DNA of 64,000 nucleotides from Nitrospira sp. GTDB lineage: Bacteria; Nitrospirota; Nitrospiria; Nitrospirales; Nitrospiraceae. Positions within the stretch are counted from its first letter, which is position 1. Each line of letters starts with the position of its first letter. Below, piece after piece: positions 37,696 through 45,737 of this stretch. Made by a program: the position numbers and the translations under genes. The notes beneath the pieces are model-generated. The model was given only the letters and a program-made list of their open reading frames with translations, searched no databases and was not told where the DNA came from. The DNA lies in assembly GCA_030123565.1 (NCBI GenBank), contig CP126122.1, forward strand, positions 682,001-746,000, given 5' to 3'.

Positions 37696-38079
37696 ATGCG
37701 GCCTGCCATGACGGTCCTGTTGCTCAGCGGCCTGCTGATGACATTTGGATGCACGCTCTTTCAGTCCAAGGAAAGCATCTATTTGCGATCTGCGGCGAAT
37801 CAGGCGACCCAAGAACAGGTGAGGCAACAGCTCGGCACACCCCGTGTGGTGCGCACCACGCGCATGGGCGAACCGGTCTGGGTGTACGAGGTGCGGGACA
37901 TCGAACCGATGAGCCAAAGCTCCTGGTCCACGTTGGGCTCCTGGTGCGACGAGTATACCTTGCGGTTCGACAAGGATGGGGTCTTGCGCGATTGGACGCA
38001 CCAGTCGTTCGTGCACGGCGGTGAGCTGATGCCCCTCTCCTGCAATTCGACGCTGGGTGTCGAGAAACCGGCGTTGTGA
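37696..38079 (+). CDS. Small lipoprotein, BamE/SmpA-like (second of a tandem pair)
   Basis: This encodes 127 residues from ATG 37696, chosen because AGGAGGT stands six bases upstream; in-frame ATGs at 37654 and 37678 lack this. The lipobox is T-F-G-C. It shares the order YLRSA, LGTPRVVR, VWVYEVRD, WCDEYTLRFD and HGGELMP with the preceding gene, so the two arose by tandem duplication. The TGA stop overlaps the GTG start of the ABC ATPase gene by four bases, so the pair and the ATPase are probably one unit. Confidence 0.7.
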   Translation: MRPAMTVLLLSGLLMTFGCTLFQSKESIYLRSAANQATQEQVRQQLGTPRVVRTTRMGEPVWVYEVRDIEPMSQSSWSTLGSWCDEYTLRFDKDGVLRDWTHQSFVHGGELMPLSCNSTLGVEKPAL

Positions 38080-38858
38080 CGATCATCGAGATTCAGCATG
38101 CCACGGTCTATCGCGGTGAACGAGAGGTTTTTTCCGACCTGTCGCTGAGTCTGGCGGCCGGTGTCCACAGCGTGATTCTCGGACCGAACGGCGCCGGTAA
38201 ATCGACCCTCCTGAAGCTCATCACCATGGAAATCCATCCTGTGGCCCACGACCACAGCCGGCTCCGCCTGTTCGGAGAAGAGCAGTGGAATGTGTGGGAG
38301 CTGCGACGGCATTTGGGCGTCGTGTCGCACGACTTGCAGCACCACTATTTGGATCAGGCGCAGGGTGCCAATGTGATCCTCTCCGGCTACTATGCCAGCG
38401 TGGATACCTATGGGCATCAGGTGTTCGACGAGGGGCAACGGATGCGGGCGGCGAAGATCATGGAGGATCTCGGTATCGGCCACCTGCGGGATCGCCGTTT
38501 CGGCGACATGTCCACCGGCGAGCAGCGGCGGTTTCTTCTCGGGCGGGCCCTGGTTCACGACCCTGAGGTGCTGGTGTTCGACGAGCCGACCAGCGGGCTC
38601 GACCTCCAGGCCGGTTTCCACTACCTGGCCCTGCTGCGGCACCTGATGGCTCAGGGGAAAACCATCATCCTGGTGACGCACCACGTCCACGAGATCCCGC
38701 CGGAAATCTCCCGGGTGATTCTGCTCAAGCAGGGACGGATCGTGGGGGACGGCAGCAAGGAACAGCTGCTTACCTCCGCGAGCTTGACCGCGCTCTTCGA
38801 CATGCAGCTGCAGGTGGTTCAGGCCAATGGATGGTACCAGGTTCTTCCCGATCGATAG
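38076..38858 (+). CDS. ABC transporter ATP-binding protein (orphan)
   Basis: This 260-residue ATPase starts with GTG. Walker A is GPNGAGKST (residues 36-44), the signature is MSTGEQRR, Walker B is VLVFDEPTSG, and the switch His is in VTHHVHEIPP. The sequence resembles the single-domain ATPases of the ModF/YlmA type, and no permease or binding protein gene is adjacent. It overlaps the upstream lipoprotein gene by four bases, which suggests coupling, but the transported substrate is unknown. It converges with the protease gene, with an 18-base gap. Confidence 0.85.
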   Translation: MTIIEIQHATVYRGEREVFSDLSLSLAAGVHSVILGPNGAGKSTLLKLITMEIHPVAHDHSRLRLFGEEQWNVWELRRHLGVVSHDLQHHYLDQAQGANVILSGYYASVDTYGHQVFDEGQRMRAAKIMEDLGIGHLRDRRFGDMSTGEQRRFLLGRALVHDPEVLVFDEPTSGLDLQAGFHYLALLRHLMAQGKTIILVTHHVHEIPPEISRVILLKQGRIVGDGSKEQLLTSASLTALFDMQLQVVQANGWYQVLPDR

Positions 38859-38876
38859 CCTGTCTCCGGCCAGCGA

Positions 38877-39908
38877 TCACCCTCCCGCCAGCACCACCAC
38901 GAAGGTCAATTCTCCATCGCCGCGCCGGACACGGACCTGCACCTGTTGTCCCGGCGTCGTCCGCTCGATCAAATAGTTCTTCAATTGCGCCGCGTCGGTG
39001 ATCTCCATATCGTCGATGGCGACCAGGACATCGGTTTTTTCCAAGCCGGCTGATTTGGCCGGGTCCGAGACCCCCTTGACCGCCACCCGCCACTTGGTAC
39101 CGTCCTTGACCGTCGTCATCTGAATGCCCAAGCGGGAAAAGGCCAAGGGTTGCCCGGTGAGCGCGGCCGTCACCATGCGCTGCGCCAGCGGCGCCGGTAC
39201 GGCGAAGGCCAGGCGGCTGCAATGGCTTTCCTGGGGGTCCTTTTCCGTCTGAATGATGGCGTGCATGACCCCGACGACCTCACCGGCCGCGTTGAACATG
39301 CCGCCGCCGGAGTTGCCGCTGCAGACCGACAGATCCGCCTGCAGGAGACGGGTGTCCACGGTTTGGAGGAAGGTATTCGTGTTGCCGAGATGTCCGAAGG
39401 CCATGGTCGGACCCCAGCCCAGCGGATAGCCGATGGTGAAGACCTCGTCGCCGGATTTTACGTCGCCGGTTGCGAAAGGCGTGGCGGCGGCCAGCACCGG
39501 TCGCTGTTTTTCGAGCACGCGGTACAACACCACATCGGCGTAGGCGCTCTCGCCGACCAATTCCGCCGACAGCTCATTGAAATCCGTGGTCATGATACGA
39601 ATCTGCTTCGGGATGACGGGACCTTGCGTCTCGTGTTTTTCTACCGCGTGCCGTGCCGTGACGAGGTAGCCGTCGCGCAGATGGAAACCAGTTCCACGGA
39701 TGAGGATCTTGCCGGGCTTATCCGGTGTTCGCTGGTCCTGCGTATCTTCCAACACGCCGATGGTGGCCCGCTTGGCGCGATCCAATGCGGCTGCGTCGAG
39801 GGCGGCGGCGTCAGTTGACCAGAGGCCGGCGGCAAGACCCACGCAGGCCGTCATGAACAGGACACAACGAACGATCTGATGTGAACAGCGAGGCGATACG
39901 AGCCACAT
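38877..39908 (-). CDS. HtrA/DegP-like periplasmic serine protease with one PDZ domain
   Basis: The preferred start is ATG 39908 (MWLVSPRCSH), with AAAGGA ten bases before it, giving 343 residues with a signal peptide to about residue 35. The trypsin-like domain has the triad His87 (VTARHAVEK), Asp125 (SAYADVVLY) and Ser200 (CSGNSGGGMF). A PDZ domain covers roughly residues 255-340 (VSDPAKSAGLEKTDVLVAIDDMEI). Only one PDZ is present, as in DegS-type proteases. An in-frame ATG at 39938 is the main alternative start. It probably senses or degrades misfolded envelope proteins. Confidence 0.85.
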   Translation of the reverse strand: MWLVSPRCSHQIVRCVLFMTACVGLAAGLWSTDAAALDAAALDRAKRATIGVLEDTQDQRTPDKPGKILIRGTGFHLRDGYLVTARHAVEKHETQGPVIPKQIRIMTTDFNELSAELVGESAYADVVLYRVLEKQRPVLAAATPFATGDVKSGDEVFTIGYPLGWGPTMAFGHLGNTNTFLQTVDTRLLQADLSVCSGNSGGGMFNAAGEVVGVMHAIIQTEKDPQESHCSRLAFAVPAPLAQRMVTAALTGQPLAFSRLGIQMTTVKDGTKWRVAVKGVSDPAKSAGLEKTDVLVAIDDMEITDAAQLKNYLIERTTPGQQVQVRVRRGDGELTFVVVLAGG

Positions 39909-40056
39909 GAGGAGCCGTTCCTTTCGTGATGAGGCCATCGGTCCCGCAGTATAGTCCAGAGCCGGTGCCGGAAGAAATGTCGTATGGATGGGGGAGCACC
40001 CGTGAAAAGAGCAATCGGCCGATAGTATCGCCCGTTGGTCTGGGCTATACTGCACT

Positions 40057-40632
40057 ATGGTGACCCGCGCGATCCAATTCTTTGCGATGGCAATGCCGTT
40101 GTTGGCTGTAACGGCCGGCTGCGCCTCGACCTCGATCGTCCCAGAACCGCTCGAACAACAGGTCGACAAGACCGTGACGTTCAGTCAAGTCCTGGAGTCG
40201 CCTGATTCCTATCGCGGCAAGATGGTGGTGTGGGGAGGAGAAGTGCTCAAGGCGAAGGCCTTGAAAGGTGGCACGCAACTGGAGGTGCTGCAGCTCCCGC
40301 TAGATGACGAGCGGGGACCGGTCACTAACCGTATGGAGTCGAAAGGGCGGTTCCTCGCGATACAGAAGGAGTTTCTTGATCCAGCCACGATGACCGACGG
40401 TACCAGAGTGACGATTGTCGGCGAAATTACGGGTGCGTCGGTCGAAAAAATGGATGAGGCGAACTATCGTTTTCCCACCCTCGACGTGAAACATCTGCAT
40501 CGCTGGGATCCTCGGCGAGTCGATGACCGGCCTCCACCTGGACCATGGTGGAACATCTTCGGCGGCGTGGGGATCGGCGGTGGAGGCGGAGGCCGATCGG
40601 GCGGCGGCATCAGTATCGGGACGGGGTTCTAG
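40057..40632 (+). CDS. slp: Slp-family outer-membrane lipoprotein
   Basis: This 191-residue lipoprotein has a signal peptide ending in V-T-A-G-C. The mature domain matches the Slp/YeaY family (PF03843): TFSQVLESPDSYRGKMVVWG, LEVLQLPLDDERGPV, SKGRFLAIQKEFLDPA and GTRVTIVGEITG. The end is Gly-rich (GGVGIGGGGGGRSGGGIS), common in bacterial lipoproteins of this family. It is divergent from the protease gene. Function in the outer membrane is poorly known; the starvation-inducible E. coli homologue is the namesake. Confidence 0.85.
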   Translation: MVTRAIQFFAMAMPLLAVTAGCASTSIVPEPLEQQVDKTVTFSQVLESPDSYRGKMVVWGGEVLKAKALKGGTQLEVLQLPLDDERGPVTNRMESKGRFLAIQKEFLDPATMTDGTRVTIVGEITGASVEKMDEANYRFPTLDVKHLHRWDPRRVDDRPPPGPWWNIFGGVGIGGGGGGRSGGGISIGTGF

Positions 40633-40666
40633 TGCATGAGAAACTAAGCATTCTCGCTCATAACTC

Positions 40667-40689
40667 GCCTCTCCCCTCCGGGGAGAGGC
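40667..40689. terminator. Perfect 10-bp GC-rich hairpin
   Basis: GCCTCTCCCC and GGGGAGAGGC face each other across TCC, followed by GTGGGTGAGGGGG. It may terminate slp transcription. It belongs to the same repeat group as 37130-37153 and 43747-43790, and two of the three copies bracket the target gene of the retroelement. Confidence 0.55.
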
Positions 40690-40882
40690 GTGGGTGAGGG
40701 GGATCGCCAGCCGCGTCATACCATTTAAGATTTTGGCGGCGCACTCGGCCTCGCCAACATTCTATCTTCTCCTCTAAGGGTGTCTGTTCGAGACGGTCTG
40801 CATAGTCTTTCACTCTTCTAGCGCCATCTTCCCCCAACGGCTTACAACGCCGACAATACTGGTATTTCTCCTCCTGCCCTGG

Positions 40883-40911
40883 TTGACAGGTTTGCGCGGA
40901 AACCGTAGCCT
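40883..40911 (+). promoter_or_regulatory. Possible promoter of the DGR target gene
   Basis: TTGACA (40883-40888) is followed after 17 bases by TAGCCT (40906-40911), 40 bases before the ATG. The -35 box is perfect and the -10 box is weak. Confidence 0.3.
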
Positions 40912-40950
40912 GTCACTGACCCTACGCATTCACCTACCCCCGTCAACGCC

Positions 40951-43707
40951 ATGGCGACGACGACCATCTACCTGTCCTCCACCTACGAAGATCTGAAAGA
41001 CTATCGCCGCGTCCTGTTCGAGGCGCTGCGTAAAAGCGGCTATGACGTCATTGCGATGGAGGACTATGTCGCGTCGGACCAGCGGCCCGTCGACAAATGT
41101 CTCAAGGATGTGGAGCGGGCCGATCTGTATGTCGGGCTGTTCGCGTTTCGCTATGGCTATGTTCCGCCTTCGCACCACAACAACCCCGACAGCTTATCGA
41201 TCACCGAGTTGGAATTCAGGCATGCACTAGCGAGAAACAAGCCCTGTTTGACGTTTGTGGTGGATGAACACACCTCCTGGTCCCGCCTGTTCGATGATGC
41301 GCGCACGTCGGCAGACAAAGGCGAACGCATCACGGCGTTACGCCAGTACTTGCTCACGGAGAAGCTGGCCAGCCCATTTTCTCAACCGCATGAACTCGCC
41401 GCCCTTGTGCTCGCCGCGGTCGCGAATCATCTGGCGAACAACCGAGAACCGCTGGGTGCCAAAGAACCAGCTCCGTCGGCCGTCACCTGGGATATCGAGA
41501 AGCAGGGCTCCCCCTATCCAGGATTACTGCATTTCACGCGCAAGTACGCCCCGGTGTTCTTCGGGCGGGACATGGAAGTGCGCCAGATTTTGGATCGCAT
41601 GCGATTGCCGGAAGGGCGGTTCATCATCGTGAGCGGGGACTCCGGCGCGGGCAAGTCGTCCGTGATCGATGCGGGAGTGTTGCCGCGCATCGAACAATCC
41701 GGCCTGACCGACAGCACACAAGCGCTCTGTCTCCGGCTGTTGCCTAGCCAAGGTCCCGATCCATTCAGCGCGCTCATGGGGGTGTTGAATCCCTTTGCCA
41801 CCCAAGCCGGGCTGAAACCTGACGTGGTTGCGAATGAACTCATTCAGTCGCCGGATCGTCTCAGTCGGTACGTCCGTAAGATTCTGTCAGAGGGCACCGA
41901 TCGCCATGCGCTGGTGCTGTTTCTGGATCAAATGGAGGAATTGTTTACGAGCCATACACCGGCCGCATCCAAGGAGTTCCTGCAGGCCCTCTATCGGGCA
42001 GCGGAGGACGGCCCCTTGTGGGTCCTGGCGACCATCCGCAGCGACCATCTACACCATTGCCACGCCCATCCGGAGATGCTGCGAGTCTTGCGCGGTCCAG
42101 GCCATTATCCCCTGGGTCCGATCGAGCCCTTCATGCTGCCCGATCTGATTGCGAAACCCGCGCACTGCGCCGGTCTGCACATCGACGACAGCCTGGTCCG
42201 CCGCATCGTCCACGAGACCCTGACGAAGGTGGATGACGCCGCCACGCCGGACCAGAGTAACTTGCCGCTGCTCGCCTTCGTGCTCGACGAGCTCTTCAAG
42301 AAGCGGACGAATCACGACCTGAGCGAGCGCGTGTATCAGGAAGTCGGTGGCATCGCGGGTGCGATCGCGCGGCACGCTGCCCAGGTGGAAGCCGATCTCG
42401 ATCGCACGCAAGGAACCAAGACGAACGTCCTGCTGACCAAGCTCTTTGAGTCCCTGGTCATCGTGAACAACGAAGGCTTGCCCACACGCCGTCGCCCGCT
42501 GCGTTCAAAGGTTCCGCGGGAGATGAACGAGTTGGTCAACGTGCTGGTGGGGGCACGGTTACTGCGTACAGAAGGTGAGGGACAACGAGCCACAGTGTCG
42601 ATCAGCCATGAAAGACTTTTCGAGGCCTGGCCCTCGTTGAAGGATTATGTCACGAAGAACAAGAAGCAGCTCATGGACCGGACGCTCCTGGAGAGACGCG
42701 CCCGGAAGTGGGTTGAGATGGACAGGCCGCGGTTCGATGGATTGGCATCCGGCCGGGAATACCGAGACTTTTGCCGAACAGGAGTCACTCCCACGCAAGA
42801 GATGAGGGATTACCTGAATGCCAGCCGCCGCGCGCGATGGATCCAAATGGGCGTGATCGCAGTTATGGTCTTCGTGGTCGGTGGAACAGGCGGCTGGTTA
42901 TGGAAGGAAGGGTTGACGCTCGAAGACGCGCTTCTGACGGCGCAATCCCAGGTCATGAGCATCCATATCGCGCCGAAAATGGAAACGATTTCCGGCGGAA
43001 TGTTTCAACAGGGTGATACGCATAAGAAAGGTGAAGCAAGCGAGCAACCGACCCGCAATGTCACGATCAAGCGGTTTGAGATGGGGAAATTCGAGGTCAC
43101 GTTTGAGGAATACAAGCGCTTCGCCATTGCGACGAAGCGGCTTCCGCTGCCTCATGATCAGGGCTGGGGACGGAGCCGGCGGCCGGTCATCAACGTCTCG
43201 TGGGACGACGCGAAGGCTTATGCCAAGTGGCTGTCCGAATCGACCGGCAAGCACTATCGATTGCCGACGGAATCGGAGTGGGAATATGCCGCCCGGAGCA
43301 TAGCCAAGAACAAGGATGACATCTGGGCCGGAACCTCCGAGGAGAAGGAATTAAACCAGTATGCCGTGTACGCTGACAACTCTCAAAACCGCACTGCGCC
43401 CGTTGGTGAAGATGAGGGGAGGAAGCCCAACGCGCTTGGGCTGTATGACATGAGCGGCAATGTCTGGGAATGGGTCGAGGACTGCTGGCACGAGAACTAT
43501 AACGGCGCCCCGCCGGACGGCTCTGCTTGGCTAGAAGCGGGCGATGGGGACTGTAGCCGGCGCGTGATCCGCGGCGGTTCCTGGGACGGCAGGCCGAGGA
43601 CCTGCGTGCTTCGAACCGGTTCTGGTTCAACCCCGCCTACCGGGGCGGCAACCTGGGCTGCCGTCTCGTCCAGGACCTCCCCTAACCCTTTGCCCTTTGC
43701 TCTTTGA
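40951..43707 (+). CDS. DGR target protein: DUF4062, STAND NTPase, TM and FGE/C-lectin domain (frameshifted in its variable region)
   Basis: As sequenced this encodes 918 residues. Residues 4-95 are DUF4062 (IYLSSTYEDLKDYRRVL). Residues 185-600 are a STAND/NACHT-type P-loop NTPase with Walker A GDSGAGKSS (229-237), Walker B ALVLFLDQMEEL and winged-helix regions. A transmembrane helix spans about 631-652. Residues 677 onward form a formylglycine-generating-enzyme-like (C-type-lectin-fold) domain: METISGGMFQQGD, RPVINVSWDDAKAYAKWL, RLPTESEWEYAAR, GLYDMSGNVWEWVEDCW and [12 protein letters not shown]. After Pro882 a one-base deletion shifts the frame. Restored, the protein continues L-R-A-S-N-R-F-W-F-N-P and ends R-L-V-Q-D-L-P at TAA 43683-43685, 911 residues. 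The shifted frame runs to TGA 43705. It is the variable protein of the retroelement. Confidence 0.9.
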   Translation: MATTTIYLSSTYEDLKDYRRVLFEALRKSGYDVIAMEDYVASDQRPVDKCLKDVERADLYVGLFAFRYGYVPPSHHNNPDSLSITELEFRHALARNKPCLTFVVDEHTSWSRLFDDARTSADKGERITALRQYLLTEKLASPFSQPHELAALVLAAVANHLANNREPLGAKEPAPSAVTWDIEKQGSPYPGLLHFTRKYAPVFFGRDMEVRQILDRMRLPEGRFIIVSGDSGAGKSSVIDAGVLPRIEQSGLTDSTQALCLRLLPSQGPDPFSALMGVLNPFATQAGLKPDVVANELIQSPDRLSRYVRKILSEGTDRHALVLFLDQMEELFTSHTPAASKEFLQALYRAAEDGPLWVLATIRSDHLHHCHAHPEMLRVLRGPGHYPLGPIEPFMLPDLIAKPAHCAGLHIDDSLVRRIVHETLTKVDDAATPDQSNLPLLAFVLDELFKKRTNHDLSERVYQEVGGIAGAIARHAAQVEADLDRTQGTKTNVLLTKLFESLVIVNNEGLPTRRRPLRSKVPREMNELVNVLVGARLLRTEGEGQRATVSISHERLFEAWPSLKDYVTKNKKQLMDRTLLERRARKWVEMDRPRFDGLASGREYRDFCRTGVTPTQEMRDYLNASRRARWIQMGVIAVMVFVVGGTGGWLWKEGLTLEDALLTAQSQVMSIHIAPKMETISGGMFQQGDTHKKGEASEQPTRNVTIKRFEMGKFEVTFEEYKRFAIATKRLPLPHDQGWGRSRRPVINVSWDDAKAYAKWLSESTGKHYRLPTESEWEYAARSIAKNKDDIWAGTSEEKELNQYAVYADNSQNRTAPVGEDEGRKPNALGLYDMSGNVWEWVEDCWHENYNGAPPDGSAWLEAGDGDCSRRVIRGGSWDGRPRTCVLRTGSGSTPPTGAATWAAVSSRTSPNPLPFAL
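43560..43673 (+). repeat. DGR variable repeat (VR)
   Basis: These 114 bases at the 3' end of the target gene match the template at 45219-45333 (115 bases). By eye, 18 template adenines are replaced (to G, T or C), one non-adenine change is present near the 3' end (TTC to TGC at 43660), and one base is missing in CCGAGGACC (43594-43602), where the template has CCGGAGAACC. The VR encodes the exposed C-terminal face of the lectin fold and ends ten bases before the in-frame TAA. Confidence 0.93.
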
Positions 43708-43746
43708 CCCTTTGCTGTTTTGAAAATGCCGCCGCTCTTCTAAAAA

Positions 43747-43790
43747 TCTCCCTCGCTCGATTTCTAATCGGGAGAGGGGAGGGTGAGGGG
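43747..43790. repeat. GC-rich hairpin between VR and avd
   Basis: TCTCCC, then CGATT facing AATCG, and GGGAGA form an imperfect hairpin followed by GGGTGAGGGG, related to the elements at 37130 and 40667. DGRs often have a hairpin just downstream of the VR that helps target homing, and this one lies about 75 bases beyond. That role is speculative. The GAGGGG also serves as the ribosome-binding site of avd. Confidence 0.4.
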
Positions 43791-43793
43791 ATC

Positions 43794-44150
43794 ATGGCTG
43801 CCAACGTCCCGCAGGCGGTGCAATCGTGCCACGAGTTGCTCCTCTGGCTGATTCCACAGCTCGACAAATTTCCCCGTTCCCGGCGGTTCACCTTGGGCGA
43901 GCGGTTGGAAGTCGGGATGATCGAGGTGCTGGAGCTGTTGGTCGAGACAGCCTACACCCGCAATAAAGAGGCCCCCTTACGGCGTGCGAACCTGCGACTG
44001 GAAGTCGTCCGTCACCTCTGGCGCCTGGCGCACGAATTGAAGGTGATCGCAATGCGCCAGTACGAGCATGGCGCGAAGCTGCTCGACAACCTGGGCCGGC
44101 AGATCGGCGGCTGGCTCCGCAGCCAGCCGCCCCCTCAGCCAAACACATGA
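43794..44150 (+). CDS. avd: DGR accessory variability determinant (Avd, four-helix bundle)
   Basis: This encodes 118 residues from ATG 43794 (MAANVPQAVQSCHE), with GAGGGG upstream. The in-frame start at 43704 would add residues not seen in the family. The protein is all-helical: LLLWLIPQLDKFPRSRRFTL is the classic Avd/23S-rRNA-intervening-protein motif, followed by LVETAYTRNKEAPLRRANLR and LRLEVVRHLWRLAHELKVI. Avd forms a basic pentameric barrel that binds the reverse transcriptase and template RNA and is required for mutagenic cDNA synthesis. It overlaps the RT gene by ATGA, as is typical of DGR cassettes. Confidence 0.92.
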   Translation: MAANVPQAVQSCHELLLWLIPQLDKFPRSRRFTLGERLEVGMIEVLELLVETAYTRNKEAPLRRANLRLEVVRHLWRLAHELKVIAMRQYEHGAKLLDNLGRQIGGWLRSQPPPQPNT

Positions 44151-45226
44151 AGCGACTTGGCGATATCTGGCCACGATTAGTAAGTTTTGAGAACTTATTC
44201 GCCGCGTATCGGAAGGCGCGGCGCGGGAAACGCGGGCGCTCTGGGGTGGCGGAGTTCGGGCTCAATCTCGAACGAGAGCTGCTCACCCTCCGGCGCGAGC
44301 TCCAAGACGAAAGCTATCGGCCAGGCGACTACCGCCTCTTCACGATCTACGAGCGCAAGCCGCGTATTATCGCGGCGGTGCCGTTTCGCGATCGGGTTGT
44401 GCACCATGCGGTCATGAATGTGATCGAGACGCCGTTGGATCGGACCTTTATTGCAGATTCCTATGCCTGTCGCCACGGCAAGGGGGTTCATGCGGCGGTG
44501 GATCGCTATCAAGCCTGGGCGCAGACCTATCGGTATGTCTTGAAAATGGACGTACGGCAGTACTTCCCTTCCATCGATCACGGTCTGCTCAAGGAGAAGC
44601 TCGGTCGACGCATCAAAGATCCGCGCCTTTTGGCCTTGTTGGATCGCATCATCGATGGTTCTCCGAGCACGCACGAGCTGGAATACTTTCCTGGCGATGA
44701 CCTCTTCACGCCGGTTGAACGGCGCGTAGGCATTCCCATCGGCAATCTGACAAGTCAGTTCTTCGCCAATCTGTATCTCGACGATCTCGACCATGACATC
44801 AAGCAGGTGTTGCGCGTCCGGCCCTACCTGCGCTACGTGGACTATATGGTCGTGCTGGACCATGACAAGGCTCGACTGGCTGATATTCGTGCGGCCGTTC
44901 GTGAGCGGCTCGCGGCCGACCGGCTCCGGCTCCATCCCTACAAGGCGCAGGTGACGCGGGTGAGCGACGGACTCACCCTCCTCGGCTATGTTGTCTATCC
45001 GGAACGGCGTCGATTGCGAAATGATAACGGCCATCGCTTTGCCCGCAAGCTTCGTCGGATGGCGCAGGCCTATCGAGCTGGGCTTCTGGAATGGGCGAAT
45101 ATCGTAGCCTCCACTCGGAGCTGGATTGGCCATGCCACACATGCAGACACGGAGGGTCTTCGCCGGGCGATCTTCTCCCAGGCCGTGTTTGAAAGGGGAA
45201 CGGGCCAAGAGACGGCCAGCGCGTGA
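44147..45226 (+). CDS. DGR-type reverse transcriptase with altered YxDD box
   Basis: This 359-residue group-II-related RT would copy the template RNA with adenine-specific errors. Motif 1-2 region: [20 protein letters not shown] and [11 protein letters not shown]. Motif [14 protein letters not shown] with catalytic Asp135. Motif [21 protein letters not shown] (residues 195-214), whose S-Q is characteristic of DGR RTs in place of the usual S-P. Motif C reads R-Y-V-D-Y-M-V-V: Asp232 is present, but the second catalytic Asp is Tyr233. Motif [16 protein letters not shown]. The template repeat begins eight bases before the gene's end, sharing its TGA stop. Activity is doubtful if YVDY is real. Confidence 0.92.
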   Translation: MKRLGDIWPRLVSFENLFAAYRKARRGKRGRSGVAEFGLNLERELLTLRRELQDESYRPGDYRLFTIYERKPRIIAAVPFRDRVVHHAVMNVIETPLDRTFIADSYACRHGKGVHAAVDRYQAWAQTYRYVLKMDVRQYFPSIDHGLLKEKLGRRIKDPRLLALLDRIIDGSPSTHELEYFPGDDLFTPVERRVGIPIGNLTSQFFANLYLDDLDHDIKQVLRVRPYLRYVDYMVVLDHDKARLADIRAAVRERLAADRLRLHPYKAQVTRVSDGLTLLGYVVYPERRRLRNDNGHRFARKLRRMAQAYRAGLLEWANIVASTRSWIGHATHADTEGLRRAIFSQAVFERGTGQETASA

Positions 45227-45333
45227 TCCGCGGCGGTTCCTGGAACAACAAACCGGAGAACCTGCGTGCTTCAAACCGGAACAGGAACAACCCCGACAAC
45301 CGGAACAACAACCTGGGCTTCCGTCTCGTCCAG
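45219..45333 (+). repeat. DGR template repeat (TR)
   Basis: These 115 bases begin inside the RT stop codon region and match the VR at 43560-43673. The template is rich in AAC codons (ten in the VR reading frame), the usual design that maximises adenine-directed diversity; replacement gives varied residues but never stop codons at AAC. Its reading frame is intact, so a homing event would restore the frameshifted target gene. About 31 adenines are present. Confidence 0.93.
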
Positions 45334-45737
45334 TCCGCCCGCACGGTGCATTGTATGGTGCCGGCTCGGAGCCGGTCTGCTCACGGGCAGACCGGGTGAG
45401 GCAGCGGGTGTCCATGAGCCTGTTTCCCGGCCTCCCGTCGAAACGGGAACGCCGAAGAGAGGGTCTGGGGTGAGGCGATCGGGGCTGGTAGGCAAGGCCG
45501 AAGGCCCCGACGCCGCACTGTTCGAATCGTGGATTGTTACTGAGGAGGCCGCTAAATGGTGCGTAGTTTAAGCCAGAAAGCGAAGCTTTTATTGCGATTA
45601 AGGCTGAACTGCTTCTTACGGCTCAGTAACCGTTCGTCAGCCCGGCAATTAGAGCCGAAGCGTTACATTGCCTTGCCATGGCACTTGGATTAAAATCATT
45701 TTCTCGCAGAGACAACACACAAGCTGGAGAGATCAGC
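45334..45737. other. Gene-free region after the template repeat
   Basis: These 404 bases follow the TR. Hairpins are visible at 45375-45394 (GGTCTGC facing GCAGACC) and near 45437-45450 (CCCGT facing ACGGG). DGR template RNAs need structured sequence downstream of the TR, so part of this may be functional RNA. I see no convincing ORF. Confidence 0.4.

Larger units (their letters stand above)
40633..40950. other. Intergenic region upstream of the DGR
   Basis: These 318 bases hold a perfect hairpin at 40667-40689 and a possible promoter at 40883-40911 before the target gene. No coding frame or RNA gene is evident. Confidence 0.45.

Noticed and set aside
37236..38079. Assigning the two lipoproteins as BamE of the outer-membrane assembly machine
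   Set aside because: Only the general BamE/SmpA shape is seen, there are two copies, and no bam gene is nearby; the specific function is not supported.
44147..45226. Reading the RT as a group II intron or retron RT
   Set aside because: The Avd neighbour, the S-Q in motif B and the adjacent TR/VR pair identify a DGR; no intron RNA domains or retron msr/msd fold are seen.
45266..45571. ORF reading through the template repeat
   Set aside because: It begins inside the TR, has no ribosome-binding site, and its composition is low-complexity Thr/Pro/Arg from AAC-rich template sequence.
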